A stretch of 64,000 nt of DNA from Mucilaginibacter sabulilitoris (GCF_034262375.1 NZ_CP139558.1:2914001-2978000), one strand, 5' to 3'. Shown: positions 53,226-63,127, counted from the stretch's first letter. The notes: a model not told the origin generated them from the letters alone. A program made the numbers and translations.

Positions 53226-54419
53226 ATGAAAAAAATTGTAGCTATCTGTATAGCGCTTGGTGTTACTGTTTTAAAACTTGCGGCACAAAGTGCTTCAACA
53301 GCGGTAAACCTTACCGATCTTAAATTTACCGTTGAGGCAGCGCCGGATTGGAATGCTTTATTAAAGCGCGACCAAGGCTGGTTTGGCGGCGATGGTATTT
53401 ACACCATACCCCTCAACGGTGTAGAAAACAAACAGGCTAAAGCCAATGATAAAATCCTGTTTATCTTCAGCGATAGCATGATTGGTAAAATAGAAAACGG
53501 CAAAATGGCGCCGGGCTACAAAATGCTGCATAACTCGGTGGCGTGGCTTACAGGTAATCAACCTGCCGATGCACAAATGAAGTTTTATTGGGATACCGAT
53601 AAAAAAAGCCAGCCCGAAACCGTTTTTATCCCGCACACAGCTCAAACCGATAGCAGCGACTATTATTGGTTGGGAGATGGTTTTGTAAACCAGGAAATGA
53701 ATAATGCCATCTACATTTTTGGCTATCGTGTACGCAACGTAAGTACCGGCGCATTTGGTTTTAAGGAAGTTGGCAATACCCTTATAAAAATTCCTGTGGG
53801 AGCGCAACCTCCCTATCGTGACGTAAAGCAGATGGATACGCCGTTTTATCTCACTGATAAAAACGGCGATATCGGTTCTTTTGGCGCAGGTATCTATGTA
53901 AATACCAAAAAAGCGGGCGCAGTTAAGCCCGATGGCTACATTTATGTATACGGTGTGCGCGGCATGGCAAAAAATTTGATGGTAGCCCGTGTATTGCCAA
54001 AAGATTTTGAAAACTTTGCCAACTGGACATTTTACGACGGACAAAACTGGGTAAAAGATATGAACAAGATAGCTGATGTTACCAACAGCGTATCGAACGA
54101 GTTAAGTCTTACTGCCCTGCCCGATGGCCGCTATGCCCTGATTTTTCAGGTAGGAGGTATGTCTGCCAATGTAGGTATGCGCATAGGCGCTACTCCTTAT
54201 GGTCCGTTTGGACCGGTAATAAAGGTATGGGATTGCCAACCCGATCTGGAGGAAAAAACTTACGTGGTTTATAACGCCAAAGCACATCCCAGCTTATCTG
54301 CCCCCGGCGAACTGCTCATTAGCTATAATATTAATTCGGTCGAGTTTATTAAAGATCTGGGTAAGAATCCCAACCTATACAGACCGAGGTTTATACGGAT
54401 GAAAATTAGTAGCAAGTAG
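53226..54419 (+). CDS. Secreted beta-propeller-like protein (DUF4185/DUF5005-like)
   Basis: 397 residues with a signal peptide (IVAICIALGVTVLKLAAQ). The sequence is a series of beta-rich repeats with aromatic and Asp-Gly turns (DQGWFGGDGIYTIPLNG, ILFIFSDSMIGKI, YIYVYGVRGMAKNLMVARV, NELSLTALPDGRYALIFQ), as in five-bladed propeller proteins of the DUF4185/DUF5005 kind linked to glycan metabolism. Catalysis is not demonstrated by any motif I recognise. It lies 34 nt after the Lgt-like gene. Confidence 0.65.
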   Translation: MKKIVAICIALGVTVLKLAAQSASTAVNLTDLKFTVEAAPDWNALLKRDQGWFGGDGIYTIPLNGVENKQAKANDKILFIFSDSMIGKIENGKMAPGYKMLHNSVAWLTGNQPADAQMKFYWDTDKKSQPETVFIPHTAQTDSSDYYWLGDGFVNQEMNNAIYIFGYRVRNVSTGAFGFKEVGNTLIKIPVGAQPPYRDVKQMDTPFYLTDKNGDIGSFGAGIYVNTKKAGAVKPDGYIYVYGVRGMAKNLMVARVLPKDFENFANWTFYDGQNWVKDMNKIADVTNSVSNELSLTALPDGRYALIFQVGGMSANVGMRIGATPYGPFGPVIKVWDCQPDLEEKTYVVYNAKAHPSLSAPGELLISYNINSVEFIKDLGKNPNLYRPRFIRMKISSK

Positions 54420-54487
54420 TTAGCGTATAAAGATAAATGGAAAATATACCGCTCAACTTGATATTTATTGTTAAAAATTATACATTA

Positions 54488-54503
54488 GCTAAATCAATTT
54501 AGC
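54488..54503. promoter_or_regulatory. Mannan-locus operator 5
   Basis: GCTAAATCAATTTAGC, 12 nt before the ATG of the small SGNH gene: full 7-bp arms with a CA centre. Confidence 0.7.
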
Positions 54504-54515
54504 AATCTGAAAATT

Positions 54516-55178
54516 ATGAGAAAATTTCTATTGTTTGCAAGCATGATCATGCTATGCAGTTTTCAAACTAAAAAGCTCGTTAAAGTGGTGTTTTTTGGCG
54601 ATTCAATTACTGAATTTGCAGTACAGCCAAATGGTTTTATCACCCTGATACAGCAACGTCTTAAAGCCGAACAAAAAGATAAGGATTATGAGGTTGTTGG
54701 CGCTGGTATTGGCGGTAACAAAATTTATGATCTGTACCTGCGCTATGAGGACGATGTTTTAACTAAAAACCCAGATGTGGTGGTGGTATGGGTAGGGGTG
54801 AACGATGTATGGCACAAACGCCTGTTTGGTACCGGTACCGATTGGGATAAGTTTGGTCGTTTTTACAGCGCGTTGATTAAAAAAATGCAGGCAAAAAATA
54901 TCAAAGTAATAATCTGTACACCGGCCAGTGTGGGTGAGAAAACCGATTATAGTAACGAATTGGATGGCGACCTCAACAAATACTCCAACATCATTCGTGA
55001 CCTGGCTAAACAGCACAACTGCGATCTGGTAGACTTCAGGACTTTATGTCACGACTATAACGTTAAAAATAACTCTTCAAATAAAAGCGAAGGCATTTTA
55101 ACCAAAGATGGTGTACATCTAAATGATGAGGGTAATAAATTTGTGGCCGACCTATTTTATAAAACCTTATTTAAATAA
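54516..55178 (+). CDS. Small SGNH/GDSL hydrolase, secreted
   Basis: 220 residues with a short signal peptide (LLFASMIMLCSF). Blocks: VVFFGDSITEFA (Ser), GAGIGGNKIYD (Gly), VWVGVNDVWHK (Asn) and KDGVHLNDEGNKFVADLF (Asp-His). The compact form resembles polysaccharide acetylesterases such as rhamnogalacturonan acetylesterase-type proteins. It has its own operator 12 nt upstream, and a 15-bp inverted repeat overlaps its stop codon. A deacetylase role in glycan breakdown is inferred. Confidence 0.85.
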   Translation: MRKFLLFASMIMLCSFQTKKLVKVVFFGDSITEFAVQPNGFITLIQQRLKAEQKDKDYEVVGAGIGGNKIYDLYLRYEDDVLTKNPDVVVVWVGVNDVWHKRLFGTGTDWDKFGRFYSALIKKMQAKNIKVIICTPASVGEKTDYSNELDGDLNKYSNIIRDLAKQHNCDLVDFRTLCHDYNVKNNSSNKSEGILTKDGVHLNDEGNKFVADLFYKTLFK

Positions 55179-55192
55179 AATAAGGTTTTATA
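55158..55192 (+). terminator. Inverted repeat overlapping the SGNH stop codon
   Basis: Perfect 15-bp AT-rich stem (55158-55172 with 55178-55192), 5-nt loop. The left arm is coding sequence, and the stem ends 1 nt before the operator at 55194. It could be a weak terminator; the T-rich stretch lies in the right arm rather than after it. Confidence 0.45.
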
Positions 55193-55193
55193 A

Positions 55194-55209
55194 GCTAAAT
55201 CGATTTATT
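55194..55209. promoter_or_regulatory. Mannan-locus operator 6
   Basis: GCTAAATCGATTTATT, identical to operator 1, upstream of the GH92 gene. A TANNTTTG-like -7 element (TATATTTG, 55213-55220) follows at once, so a repressor would cover the promoter. Confidence 0.75.
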
Positions 55210-55270
55210 ATTTATATTTGTATATCAATGCCTTTGTCAATTATAGGCGTAAACCACATTATAACACTAA

Positions 55271-57553
55271 ATGAAAACACGGTTATTTACTTGCGTTGCT
55301 ACGCTTTTATGGGTAAACTGCCTTTTTGCGCAGGACGAAAACCTGGTTAAATATGTAAATACCCGGCAGGGTACCAATACCAAATACGAGTTTAGCTATG
55401 GCAATACCTACCCGGCCACAGCATTGCCATTTGGCATGAATACCTGGACTGCCCAAACCGGCAAAAACGGCGATGGCTGGAAATATCAATACTTTGAGCA
55501 TACTATCCGGGGTTTTCAGCAATCGCATCAATGCAGTTCGTGGGTAAATGATTATGCTGTATTTTCGTTTATGCCCGTTACCGGCAAGCTCGTGGTTAAT
55601 GAAAATGCCCGTGCCGCGGCCTTTAAGCACGAGAACGAAATAGCGCAACCCAGTTATTATAAGGTAAAACTGGATAACCATATCACCACCGAAATGACCC
55701 CCACCGAGCGCGGCGCACATTTGCGGTTTAACTTTCCAAAAAAACAAGGCTCCTATTTGGTATTAGATGGTTACACCAAAATGAGTATGGTGAAGATCAT
55801 TCCGCAAGAGCGTAAAATTATCGGGTGGGTAAACAATTGTCGCTGGGCGCCGCAAGGTTTTAAAAACTATTTTGTGATCACCTTTGATAAAGCTTTTGCT
55901 GATTATGGTATATGGGATAATAAAAAGGACCAGCTATCGCCCAAAAGTTTAATCGGCGAGGGGGACGGCATAGGTGCGTACCTAAAGTTTAAAGACGGCG
56001 AAACGGTGCAGGTTAAAGTGGCGTCAAGCTACATCAGCCCGGAACAGGCCGAAACCACCTTACAAAACGAACTGGGCAAATATCGCGGCTTTGATGATAC
56101 CCGCAAAGCTGCCGATCAGGTTTGGAACACGCTGCTGGGCCGCATGAAAATTGAAGGCGCTACAGAAGATCAAAAAGCTACTTTTTATAGCTGCATGTAC
56201 CACGCCAACTTGTTTTCGCACCAGTTTTTTGAGTATGGTAAAGATGGCAAGCCTTATTACTACAGCCCTTATGACGGTAAGGTGCATGATGGCTTTATGT
56301 ATACCGATAATGGTTTCTGGGATACCTTCCGCGCTCAGTTTCCACTTAATACTATCATACACCCCAAAATGCAGGGACAGTATGTGCAGGCGCTGTTAGA
56401 TGCACAGCAACAATGCGGCTGGCTGCCTGCCTGGTCGTTCCCGGCAGAAACGGGGGGGATGCTGGGTAACCACGCTATTTCACTGCTAACAGATGCCTGG
56501 GTTAAGGGAATCCGTACGTTTGATCCTAAACGGGCACTGGCGGCATATTATCATGAGGCTACCAATAAAGGTCCCTGGGGCAGCGCTAATGGTCGCCCGG
56601 GTTGGAAAGAATATTTTGCCGATGGTTATGTACCTTATTCGCCCCAAACTTTGGGCTCAACTGCATGGACGCTGGAATTTGCCTATGATGATTTCTGTGG
56701 CTATCAATTAGCTAAGCAAACCGGCAACGCCTACTATGAAAATGTTTTTGGCAGGCAAATGTATAACTATAAAAACCTGTTCGATCCCAAAACTCGCTTT
56801 ATGCGCGCAAAGGATGCTAAAGGCAACTGGATAGAACCCTTTGACCCGATGGACTGGGGCGGACCTTATACCGAGGGCAATGCCTGGCACTGGACCTGGT
56901 CGGTATTTCAGGATGTACAGGGCCTAATAAACCTAATGGGAGGCGATAAAAACTTTACCAATAAGATAGACTCTGTTTTCACCGAGCCGGGTACTATAAA
57001 AGTTGGCGGTTATGGGCAGGTAATTCATGAGATGACCGAAATGGCAGCTTTTAAAATGGGTCAGTATGCCCAGGGTAATGAGCCTATTCATCACCTGCTA
57101 TATATGTACAACTATGCCGGTCAGCCCTGGAAAGCCCAGCAGCACCTGCGCGAGGTAATGGATAAGATGTATAACGCCGGTGAAAACGGCTATCCCGGTG
57201 ACGAGGATGAGGGTCAGATGTCGTCCTGGTATGTGCTGAGCGCTGCGGGTATTTACAGTGTTTGTCCCGGTACCGATGAATATGTGATAGGCAGTCCGGC
57301 ATTTAAGAAAATGACCATCACTTTAGAGAATGGCAGAAAGTTTATCATTGAAGCCAATAACAACAGCAAACAAAATGTATACATTCAATCGGCAACGTTA
57401 AATGGCAAACCATATACCCACAATTTTATCAAGCACAGCGATATTATGGCCGGTGGTATTCTGCACTTTGAGATGGGTGATAAACCCAATCTTACCCGCG
57501 GCCTCGCTGCCGATGACAAACCTTTTTCGCTCTCAAAAAATATATCAAACTAA
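55271..57553 (+). CDS. GH92 alpha-mannosidase, secreted
   Basis: 760 residues with a signal peptide (LFTCVATLLWVNCLFAQ). Typical GH92: DENLVKYVNTRQGTNTKYEFSYGNTYPATALPFGMNTWTAQTG at the start, TIRGFQQSHQCSSWVNDYAVFSFMPV, DNGFWDTFRAQFPLNTI, EPFDPMDWGGPYTEGNAWHWTWSVFQD, GNEPIHHLLYMYNYAGQPW and GDEDEGQMSSWYVLSAAGIYSVCPG (catalytic acidic region). GH92 enzymes are calcium-dependent exo-alpha-mannosidases acting on N-glycans or yeast mannan. It starts the two-gene unit with GH2 under operator 6. Confidence 0.93.
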   Translation: MKTRLFTCVATLLWVNCLFAQDENLVKYVNTRQGTNTKYEFSYGNTYPATALPFGMNTWTAQTGKNGDGWKYQYFEHTIRGFQQSHQCSSWVNDYAVFSFMPVTGKLVVNENARAAAFKHENEIAQPSYYKVKLDNHITTEMTPTERGAHLRFNFPKKQGSYLVLDGYTKMSMVKIIPQERKIIGWVNNCRWAPQGFKNYFVITFDKAFADYGIWDNKKDQLSPKSLIGEGDGIGAYLKFKDGETVQVKVASSYISPEQAETTLQNELGKYRGFDDTRKAADQVWNTLLGRMKIEGATEDQKATFYSCMYHANLFSHQFFEYGKDGKPYYYSPYDGKVHDGFMYTDNGFWDTFRAQFPLNTIIHPKMQGQYVQALLDAQQQCGWLPAWSFPAETGGMLGNHAISLLTDAWVKGIRTFDPKRALAAYYHEATNKGPWGSANGRPGWKEYFADGYVPYSPQTLGSTAWTLEFAYDDFCGYQLAKQTGNAYYENVFGRQMYNYKNLFDPKTRFMRAKDAKGNWIEPFDPMDWGGPYTEGNAWHWTWSVFQDVQGLINLMGGDKNFTNKIDSVFTEPGTIKVGGYGQVIHEMTEMAAFKMGQYAQGNEPIHHLLYMYNYAGQPWKAQQHLREVMDKMYNAGENGYPGDEDEGQMSSWYVLSAAGIYSVCPGTDEYVIGSPAFKKMTITLENGRKFIIEANNNSKQNVYIQSATLNGKPYTHNFIKHSDIMAGGILHFEMGDKPNLTRGLAADDKPFSLSKNISN

Positions 57554-57566
57554 ACCTTATCCTATA

Positions 57567-60530
57567 ATGCCTTTAAATTTTTCGTCTGTTTTAAAAAGAA
57601 CAGTTTTAATGATCTGTGTTGCTGCCTGCAGTAAGGCATCGGCACAGAATATTGTTTACCTGAATAATGCTAACCCCCAAACCAATTGGAAAGTAAAAGC
57701 CCAGGCCGAAGTGGGCGCCGATAGTGTCAATACTTATAAATCCGGTTATAATGTCAGCAACTGGGTTAAAGGCATAGTGCCCGGTACGGTTTTTAATGCG
57801 TACGTAGTAGCCGGACTGGAAAAGGACCCCAATTTTGGTGACAATATCTACAAAGTTGATAAAGCTAAATACGATCGCAACTTTTGGTATCGTACAGAAT
57901 TTAATATCCCGGCCAGCTATACCAAAGAAAAAATATGGCTCAACTTTAAAGGTATTAACCGTAAGGCTGATATCTTTCTTAATGGCAAGCAAATAGGTAC
58001 ACTTAATGGCTTTATGCAACGCGGTAATTTTGACGTCACGGGTTTAGTTAGCAAAAGCAGCTCAAACGTTTTAGCAGTGTTGGTATATTGCCCGCACAAT
58101 CCGCTGGTGAACTATGAAAGTCCTACCTATATACCTGCCGCCAGCTGGGATTGGATGCCTTATGTACCTGGGTTAAACTCCGGCATAACAGATAACGTTT
58201 ACCTGAGCAATACAGGCAGCATTACCCTGCAGGATCCCTGGATCCGTACCGATTTGCCAACCAATGCAAGGGCCGATGTATCAATTTCAGTTGGCGTGAA
58301 AAATAGTACCTCTAAGTTTCAAACAGGTGTTTTAAGTGGCGTTATCCAACCGGGAAACATTGAATTTTCGCAAAAAGTATTTGTAGGAGGGAACAGCACT
58401 GCTGAGGTAAGGCTTGATAAGAAAAGATTTGAAGCCTTGGCTATCAATAGCCCTAAACTATGGTGGCCAAACGGATATGGCGAACCTAATTTATACACCT
58501 GCAAGCTAAGCCTTAAATTAGGCGATGAGGTTTCAGACAGCCAGACCATCAAATTCGGTATCAAGAAATACAGTTATGATACTGTTGGCAACGTGTTGCA
58601 TGTGTTTGTGAACGGCACCCGCATCTTTTTAAAAGGCGGTAACTGGGGCATGGCCGAATATATGCTGCGCTGCCGAGGTAACGAGTACGATACCAAACTG
58701 AGGTTGCATAAAGAAATGAATTTCAATATTGTACGCAACTGGATAGGGTCGACCACGGATGACGAATTTTACGATGCCTGTGATAAGTACGGTATGATGA
58801 TATGGGACGATTTCTGGCTTAACTCTATTCCAAACCTGCCCAACGATGTCAATAACTTTAATGTTAACGCGATAGAAAAAATAAAGCGTTTCCGCAACCA
58901 TCCTGCTATAGCCATTTGGTGCGGGGATAATGAAGGCACGCCCATGCCTCCGCTTAACGGGTGGCTGGCAGAAGATATCAGCAACTATGATGGCGGCGAC
59001 AGGCGTTATCAGCCTAACTCACACGCCGGCAGCTTAACCGGCAGCGGTCCGTGGACAAACTTCGACCCACGCTGGTACTTCAGCCGGTTCCCAAACGGGT
59101 TTGGCGGTACGCCAGGCTGGGGGCTGCGCAGTGAGATAGGCACAGCGGTATTTACCAATTACGATAGTTTTAAAAAGTTTATCCCTAAAGACAAACAATG
59201 GCCCCGCAATGAAATGTGGAACCTGCATTTTTTTGGTCCGTCGGCAGGTAATGCTGGTCCCGATAGGTATGATGAAGGGATAAACAAACGATACGGCACA
59301 GCAACAGGCATACAGGATTATTGCCGCAAGGCGCAGCTGCTCAACATAGAGACTAATAAGGCTATGTACGAGGGTTGGGAAGATAACATGTGGGAAGATG
59401 CCTCGGGTATCATGACCTGGATGAGCCAATCGGCCTACCCGTCACTGGTATGGCAAACCTATGATTATTACTATGACCTCACCGGTGCTTATTGGGGAGC
59501 TAAAAAAGCCTGCGAACCGTTGCACATTCAATGGAACCCGGTAAACAATTCGGTTAAAGTAATCAATACCACCGGTAGCAATGTGAACGAGTTAATGGCC
59601 GATGCGGAAGTTTATAACAGCAACGGTAAACCAGTACCTGGTTATCATCAAACCAAACAAATAGACGCCATTGCCAACGCCGCTGTAAACTGTTTTACCA
59701 TTAATTTTAAAGAAGAGCATAGCAATTTAGCGCTGAATAAGCCAACGGTGGCATCATCTTCAGAGAATATGGAGGCTACTTTGGCTACCGATGGTAACAG
59801 TGGCAGCCGTTGGGCCAGCAGGCAAAACGATAACGAGTGGATTTATGTGGATCTGGGCAGCGAACAAATAGTGAACGGGGTAAAACTCAACTGGGAAGAA
59901 GCCTACGGGAAAGCATTCAGGATACAGGTATCAAATGATGCCAAACAGTGGCGCGATGTTTACGATACCGAAGACGGCCACACAGGTGTACAGCAACTCA
60001 CTTTTGACGAAACCAAAGCCAGGTATGTAAAGATGCAGGGTATTCACCGCGGCTCGGGCTGGGGCTATTCGCTTTGGGATTTTGAAGTGTACGGCGGTGA
60101 GCCCCATAGTAATGGGTTAAGCGATGTTCATTTTATAAAACTAAAGCTCACAGATAAAACCGGTAGGTTGATATCCGACAACTTTTACTGGCGCGGCAAC
60201 AAGCGCACCGATTTTACCGCGCTAAACAGTTTGCCAAAAGTAAACCTGAAAGTATCTTCAAAGGTAACTAAGGCCGATGGTAAATATTATATCAATGCCA
60301 CCATCATAAACCCTGCTTCATCGCCGGCAGTTGCTTTTGCAATACGTGCGCAGGCGGTAAGGAAAAGTAATGGCGAGCAAATACTGCCTGCTATAATGAA
60401 CGATAACTACTTTTCACTCATGAGGGGCGAATCAAAAAATATCAAAATTGAATTTGATGCCGATGTATCAGGTAATGACAGCGCAGTATTGCTGGTTCAA
60501 CCCTACAACGATCCTATAAAGGCAGAATAA
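57567..60530 (+). CDS. GH2 beta-mannosidase-type enzyme with C-terminal discoidin (F5/8 C) domain
   Basis: 987 residues from the ATG at 57567; earlier in-frame codons lie inside the GH92 gene. Signal peptide LMICVAACSKASAQ. GH2 jelly-roll sugar-binding domain (VKGIVPGTVFNAYVVAGLEKDPNFGDN; WLNFKGINRKADIFLNG), then the TIM barrel with acid/base E456 in IAIWCGDNEG and likely nucleophile E523 in GLRSEIGTAVF. A discoidin/CBM32-like domain (LALNKPTVASSSENMEATLATDGN to FEVYGG) covers about residues 719-845. The architecture is like mannosylglycoprotein endo-beta-mannosidase or exo-beta-mannosidase/glucosaminidase. It could act on the N-glycan Man-beta-GlcNAc bond. Confidence 0.85.
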   Translation: MPLNFSSVLKRTVLMICVAACSKASAQNIVYLNNANPQTNWKVKAQAEVGADSVNTYKSGYNVSNWVKGIVPGTVFNAYVVAGLEKDPNFGDNIYKVDKAKYDRNFWYRTEFNIPASYTKEKIWLNFKGINRKADIFLNGKQIGTLNGFMQRGNFDVTGLVSKSSSNVLAVLVYCPHNPLVNYESPTYIPAASWDWMPYVPGLNSGITDNVYLSNTGSITLQDPWIRTDLPTNARADVSISVGVKNSTSKFQTGVLSGVIQPGNIEFSQKVFVGGNSTAEVRLDKKRFEALAINSPKLWWPNGYGEPNLYTCKLSLKLGDEVSDSQTIKFGIKKYSYDTVGNVLHVFVNGTRIFLKGGNWGMAEYMLRCRGNEYDTKLRLHKEMNFNIVRNWIGSTTDDEFYDACDKYGMMIWDDFWLNSIPNLPNDVNNFNVNAIEKIKRFRNHPAIAIWCGDNEGTPMPPLNGWLAEDISNYDGGDRRYQPNSHAGSLTGSGPWTNFDPRWYFSRFPNGFGGTPGWGLRSEIGTAVFTNYDSFKKFIPKDKQWPRNEMWNLHFFGPSAGNAGPDRYDEGINKRYGTATGIQDYCRKAQLLNIETNKAMYEGWEDNMWEDASGIMTWMSQSAYPSLVWQTYDYYYDLTGAYWGAKKACEPLHIQWNPVNNSVKVINTTGSNVNELMADAEVYNSNGKPVPGYHQTKQIDAIANAAVNCFTINFKEEHSNLALNKPTVASSSENMEATLATDGNSGSRWASRQNDNEWIYVDLGSEQIVNGVKLNWEEAYGKAFRIQVSNDAKQWRDVYDTEDGHTGVQQLTFDETKARYVKMQGIHRGSGWGYSLWDFEVYGGEPHSNGLSDVHFIKLKLTDKTGRLISDNFYWRGNKRTDFTALNSLPKVNLKVSSKVTKADGKYYINATIINPASSPAVAFAIRAQAVRKSNGEQILPAIMNDNYFSLMRGESKNIKIEFDADVSGNDSAVLLVQPYNDPIKAE

Positions 60531-60549
60531 AGCTGGATAATGATCAAAA

Positions 60550-60565
60550 AATAAATCGATTTACT
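60550..60565. promoter_or_regulatory. Mannan-locus operator 7
   Basis: AATAAATCGATTTACT with the perfect 12-nt core TAAATCGATTTA, about 65 nt before the sugar transporter gene. Confidence 0.75.
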
Positions 60566-60630
60566 GCTGTGTGTTTCAAACATTTCAATTATTTTACGGC
60601 CACCAACTGAAAATATATTAAACCTGCTTT

Positions 60631-61866
60631 ATGAGTACCAAACCCCAATTTACCGAACGCAAGTATCTTCTTGTATTAATATTTGTAACCTTCTTGTTTT
60701 TAATGTGGGGGATATCAATGACATTGGGCGACACACTGAATAAACATTTTCAAAACGTACTGCATATTTCAAAATCACGGTCGGCCTATGTGCAGTTGTC
60801 CATATTCGGGGCTTACTTTTTTATGGGAATTCCAGCCGGCTTGTTTATGAAAAAGTTTGGTTACAAGGCCGGCGTTTTAATGGGGTTAGTCTTTTATGCT
60901 ATTGGCGCTTTCCTGTTCATACCTGCCGCCGATGCCGAGTCGTTCACGTTTTTCAGGATAGCTTTATTTATACTGGCATGTGGAATGGCCACGCTTGAAA
61001 CCGTAGCACACCCGTTTGTAGCATCATTGGGCGATCAGCGGACCAGCGACCAACGAATTAATTTTGCGCAGGCCTTTAATGGGGTAGGCGGTATTATTGG
61101 TCCGGCAGTGGGCAGCTACTTTGTTTTAAAAGCCGGTCAGGAACATTCTAATGATTTGGTATCAGTAAAGCATTTGTATATTATCATAGGTTTTGTAGTG
61201 GCCGGGGTGGCGCTGTTATTTTCATTTGTAAAAGTACCCAAGCTTACGGATCCGCATGTTGTAGCCAATGATTCATACGCTGTGGCCGGTGCGGAGGACG
61301 CAGATAAGAGCTTATTTAAGCACAAACATTTTGTTTTTGCCGCCATTGCGCAGTTGTTTAATGTAGGTGCGCAGGGCGGTACCTGGGCTTTTTTTATAAA
61401 TTATGGCCGCGAAATCATGCATTTAACAGATGAACACGCTGGCTATTACTTTTCGTTCAGTATGGTAATGATGATGATAGGAAGGTTTGCGGGCACAGCT
61501 TTGATGCGCTATATCAAGCCTTATAAACTGCTCTCTATTTTCGCAGCCTGTAACATTGTGATGTGTATTATTGTGGCGCAGGGCTTCGGCTGGCCGTCGT
61601 TTATAGCATTGCTGTTTATAAACTTCTTTTTCAGTATTATGTTCCCTACAATTTTTAGCCTCGGCTTAAAAGATATGGGGGCCAAAACGCAACAGGCTTC
61701 CTCATTCATTGTGATGGGTGTTGTAGGTGGCGGGTTATTTCCGCTGGCTATGGGCCTTATCGCCAATTACAATGTGGCCACATCTTATTATTTGCCCATA
61801 ATATGTTACCTTGTTATATTTAGTTTTGGTTTTAGCTACCCCCGACTAAATAAAAGATCAGCATAA
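60631..61866 (+). CDS. FHS-family sugar MFS transporter
   Basis: 411 residues with about 12 membrane segments. FHS/FucP-type features: FVTFLFLMWGISMTLGDTLNKHFQNVLHISKSRSAYVQLSIFGAYFFMGIPAGLFMKKFGYK and ETVAHPFVASLGDQRTSDQRINFAQAFNGVGGIIGP. It moves a monosaccharide into the cytosol with protons. In this locus mannose or another released sugar is likely, but specificity is not readable. It is controlled by its own operator copy. Confidence 0.88.
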   Translation: MSTKPQFTERKYLLVLIFVTFLFLMWGISMTLGDTLNKHFQNVLHISKSRSAYVQLSIFGAYFFMGIPAGLFMKKFGYKAGVLMGLVFYAIGAFLFIPAADAESFTFFRIALFILACGMATLETVAHPFVASLGDQRTSDQRINFAQAFNGVGGIIGPAVGSYFVLKAGQEHSNDLVSVKHLYIIIGFVVAGVALLFSFVKVPKLTDPHVVANDSYAVAGAEDADKSLFKHKHFVFAAIAQLFNVGAQGGTWAFFINYGREIMHLTDEHAGYYFSFSMVMMMIGRFAGTALMRYIKPYKLLSIFAACNIVMCIIVAQGFGWPSFIALLFINFFFSIMFPTIFSLGLKDMGAKTQQASSFIVMGVVGGGLFPLAMGLIANYNVATSYYLPIICYLVIFSFGFSYPRLNKRSA

Positions 61867-61898
61867 AAAATGACGACTATTTTTCCGAAAACAATTTA

Positions 61899-61914
61899 GG
61901 TTAATCGATTTACC
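61899..61914. promoter_or_regulatory. Mannan-locus operator 8
   Basis: GGTTAATCGATTTACC, almost perfectly palindromic, upstream of the LacI gene; its centre is 21 bp from the next site. Confidence 0.75.
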
Positions 61915-61919
61915 AATAA

Positions 61920-61935
61920 AATAAATCGATTAACT
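61920..61935. promoter_or_regulatory. Mannan-locus operator 9
   Basis: AATAAATCGATTAACT, the second of two sites before the LacI gene, on the same helix face as the one at 61899 (21 bp apart), suggesting autoregulation. Confidence 0.75.
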
Positions 61936-61995
61936 TAATGTGTTATAAATACAATCAACTATATTGCCTTATAATAAACCATAATATAAACGGGG

Positions 61996-63021
61996 ATGAA
62001 GAAGAAATTATCTATTGTTGATATCGCGAATGCTTTAAATGTATCAAAAACTACTATATCATTCATTTTAAATGGCCGTGCCCAGGAAAAACGCATCAGT
62101 GCCGAACTGGTAGAAACAGTAATGAAATATGTTGAAGAAGTAGGGTATAAGCCAAATTCGTTGGCCAAAAGTTTACGTACAGGTAAATCAAATACCATCG
62201 GATTAATGGTAGAAGATATCTCCAACCCCTTTTTTGCAAGTATCGCACGCTTAATTGAAGAAAGAGCTTATAAGAACGGCTATAAGATCATTTATTGCAG
62301 TACTGATAATGATACGCAAAAAACTAAGGAACTGATTGACATGTTTCGGGACAGGCATGTAGATGGTTACATTATATCTCCGCCCGAAGGTATTGAGGAA
62401 GATATTGAATCACTTACCAAAGATGGCATGCCGGTAGTGTTATTTGACAGGCACCTGCCCAATGTAGATACCGATTTTATTGAAATAGATAATCTTTTTA
62501 GTACTTATAACGCTACGAGGCACCTGATAGACCAGGGTTTTAAAAACGTTGCATTTGTTACCTTCGCCTCAAACCAAACCCAAATGATTGATAGGGTAAA
62601 AGGATATCAGAATGCCATTGAAGCCGCAGGCTTGCCGGTGTTGATTAAAGAGATATTATTTAATCAGAAAGAAGAACTTATCATGAATCCGTTGCGTGAA
62701 TTTATGATACAAAATACCAACATTGATGCCATCCTTTTTGGTACCAACCACATTGGTACCTGCGGACTAAAGATAATGCAGGAAATGGGCAAGAATACGC
62801 CTACTGATATTGCTATAATTTCTTTTGATGATTATGAAGTGTTTGAGCTTTATTCGCCTCCTGTAACAGCCATAGCTCAACCAATTGATGAAATAGCCGA
62901 TAATGTAATTAGTGTTTTGCTGGAGAAACTCGATTACCACTCAGCATCAACCAAGTTGAAGGGAGTTATTTTGAAAACCAACTTGAAAATCCGGAAATCT
63001 TCGATTAAGGCCTCTGCTTAA
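61996..63021 (+). CDS. LacI-family regulator of the mannan locus
   Basis: 341 residues. N-terminal LacI helix-turn-helix (KLSIVDIANALNVSKTTISFILNGRAQEKRISAELVETVMKYVEEVGYKPNSLAKSLRTGKS) followed by a sensor domain that starts TIGLMVEDISNPFFASIARLIEERAY. It is preceded by two tandem operators of the GCTAAATCGATTTA family, which recurs before six further transcription starts at 33-63 kb. The most economical reading is that this protein binds them and regulates itself and the whole locus. The effector is unknown, probably a mannose-derived sugar or phosphate. Confidence 0.9.
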   Translation: MKKKLSIVDIANALNVSKTTISFILNGRAQEKRISAELVETVMKYVEEVGYKPNSLAKSLRTGKSNTIGLMVEDISNPFFASIARLIEERAYKNGYKIIYCSTDNDTQKTKELIDMFRDRHVDGYIISPPEGIEEDIESLTKDGMPVVLFDRHLPNVDTDFIEIDNLFSTYNATRHLIDQGFKNVAFVTFASNQTQMIDRVKGYQNAIEAAGLPVLIKEILFNQKEELIMNPLREFMIQNTNIDAILFGTNHIGTCGLKIMQEMGKNTPTDIAIISFDDYEVFELYSPPVTAIAQPIDEIADNVISVLLEKLDYHSASTKLKGVILKTNLKIRKSSIKASA

Positions 63022-63127
63022 ATGATGGAGTAGCCAAAACCAGGATAAATCATATTACAAAATATCTTTATAATAAATGTTTCCGCAGATCGCCAACTAT
63101 TTGGTTTTTAATCAAGATGATCTATTA

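Noticed and set aside
53361..54044. 227-codon minus-strand ORF
   Set aside because: It is antisense to the secreted propeller-like protein, which has a signal peptide and coherent beta repeats. The antisense frame has odd cysteine- and histidine-rich composition and no family features.
57402..57566. Longer start for the GH2 enzyme
   Set aside because: It overlaps the GH92 coding region by about 150 nt and would precede a good signal peptide that starts at 57567.
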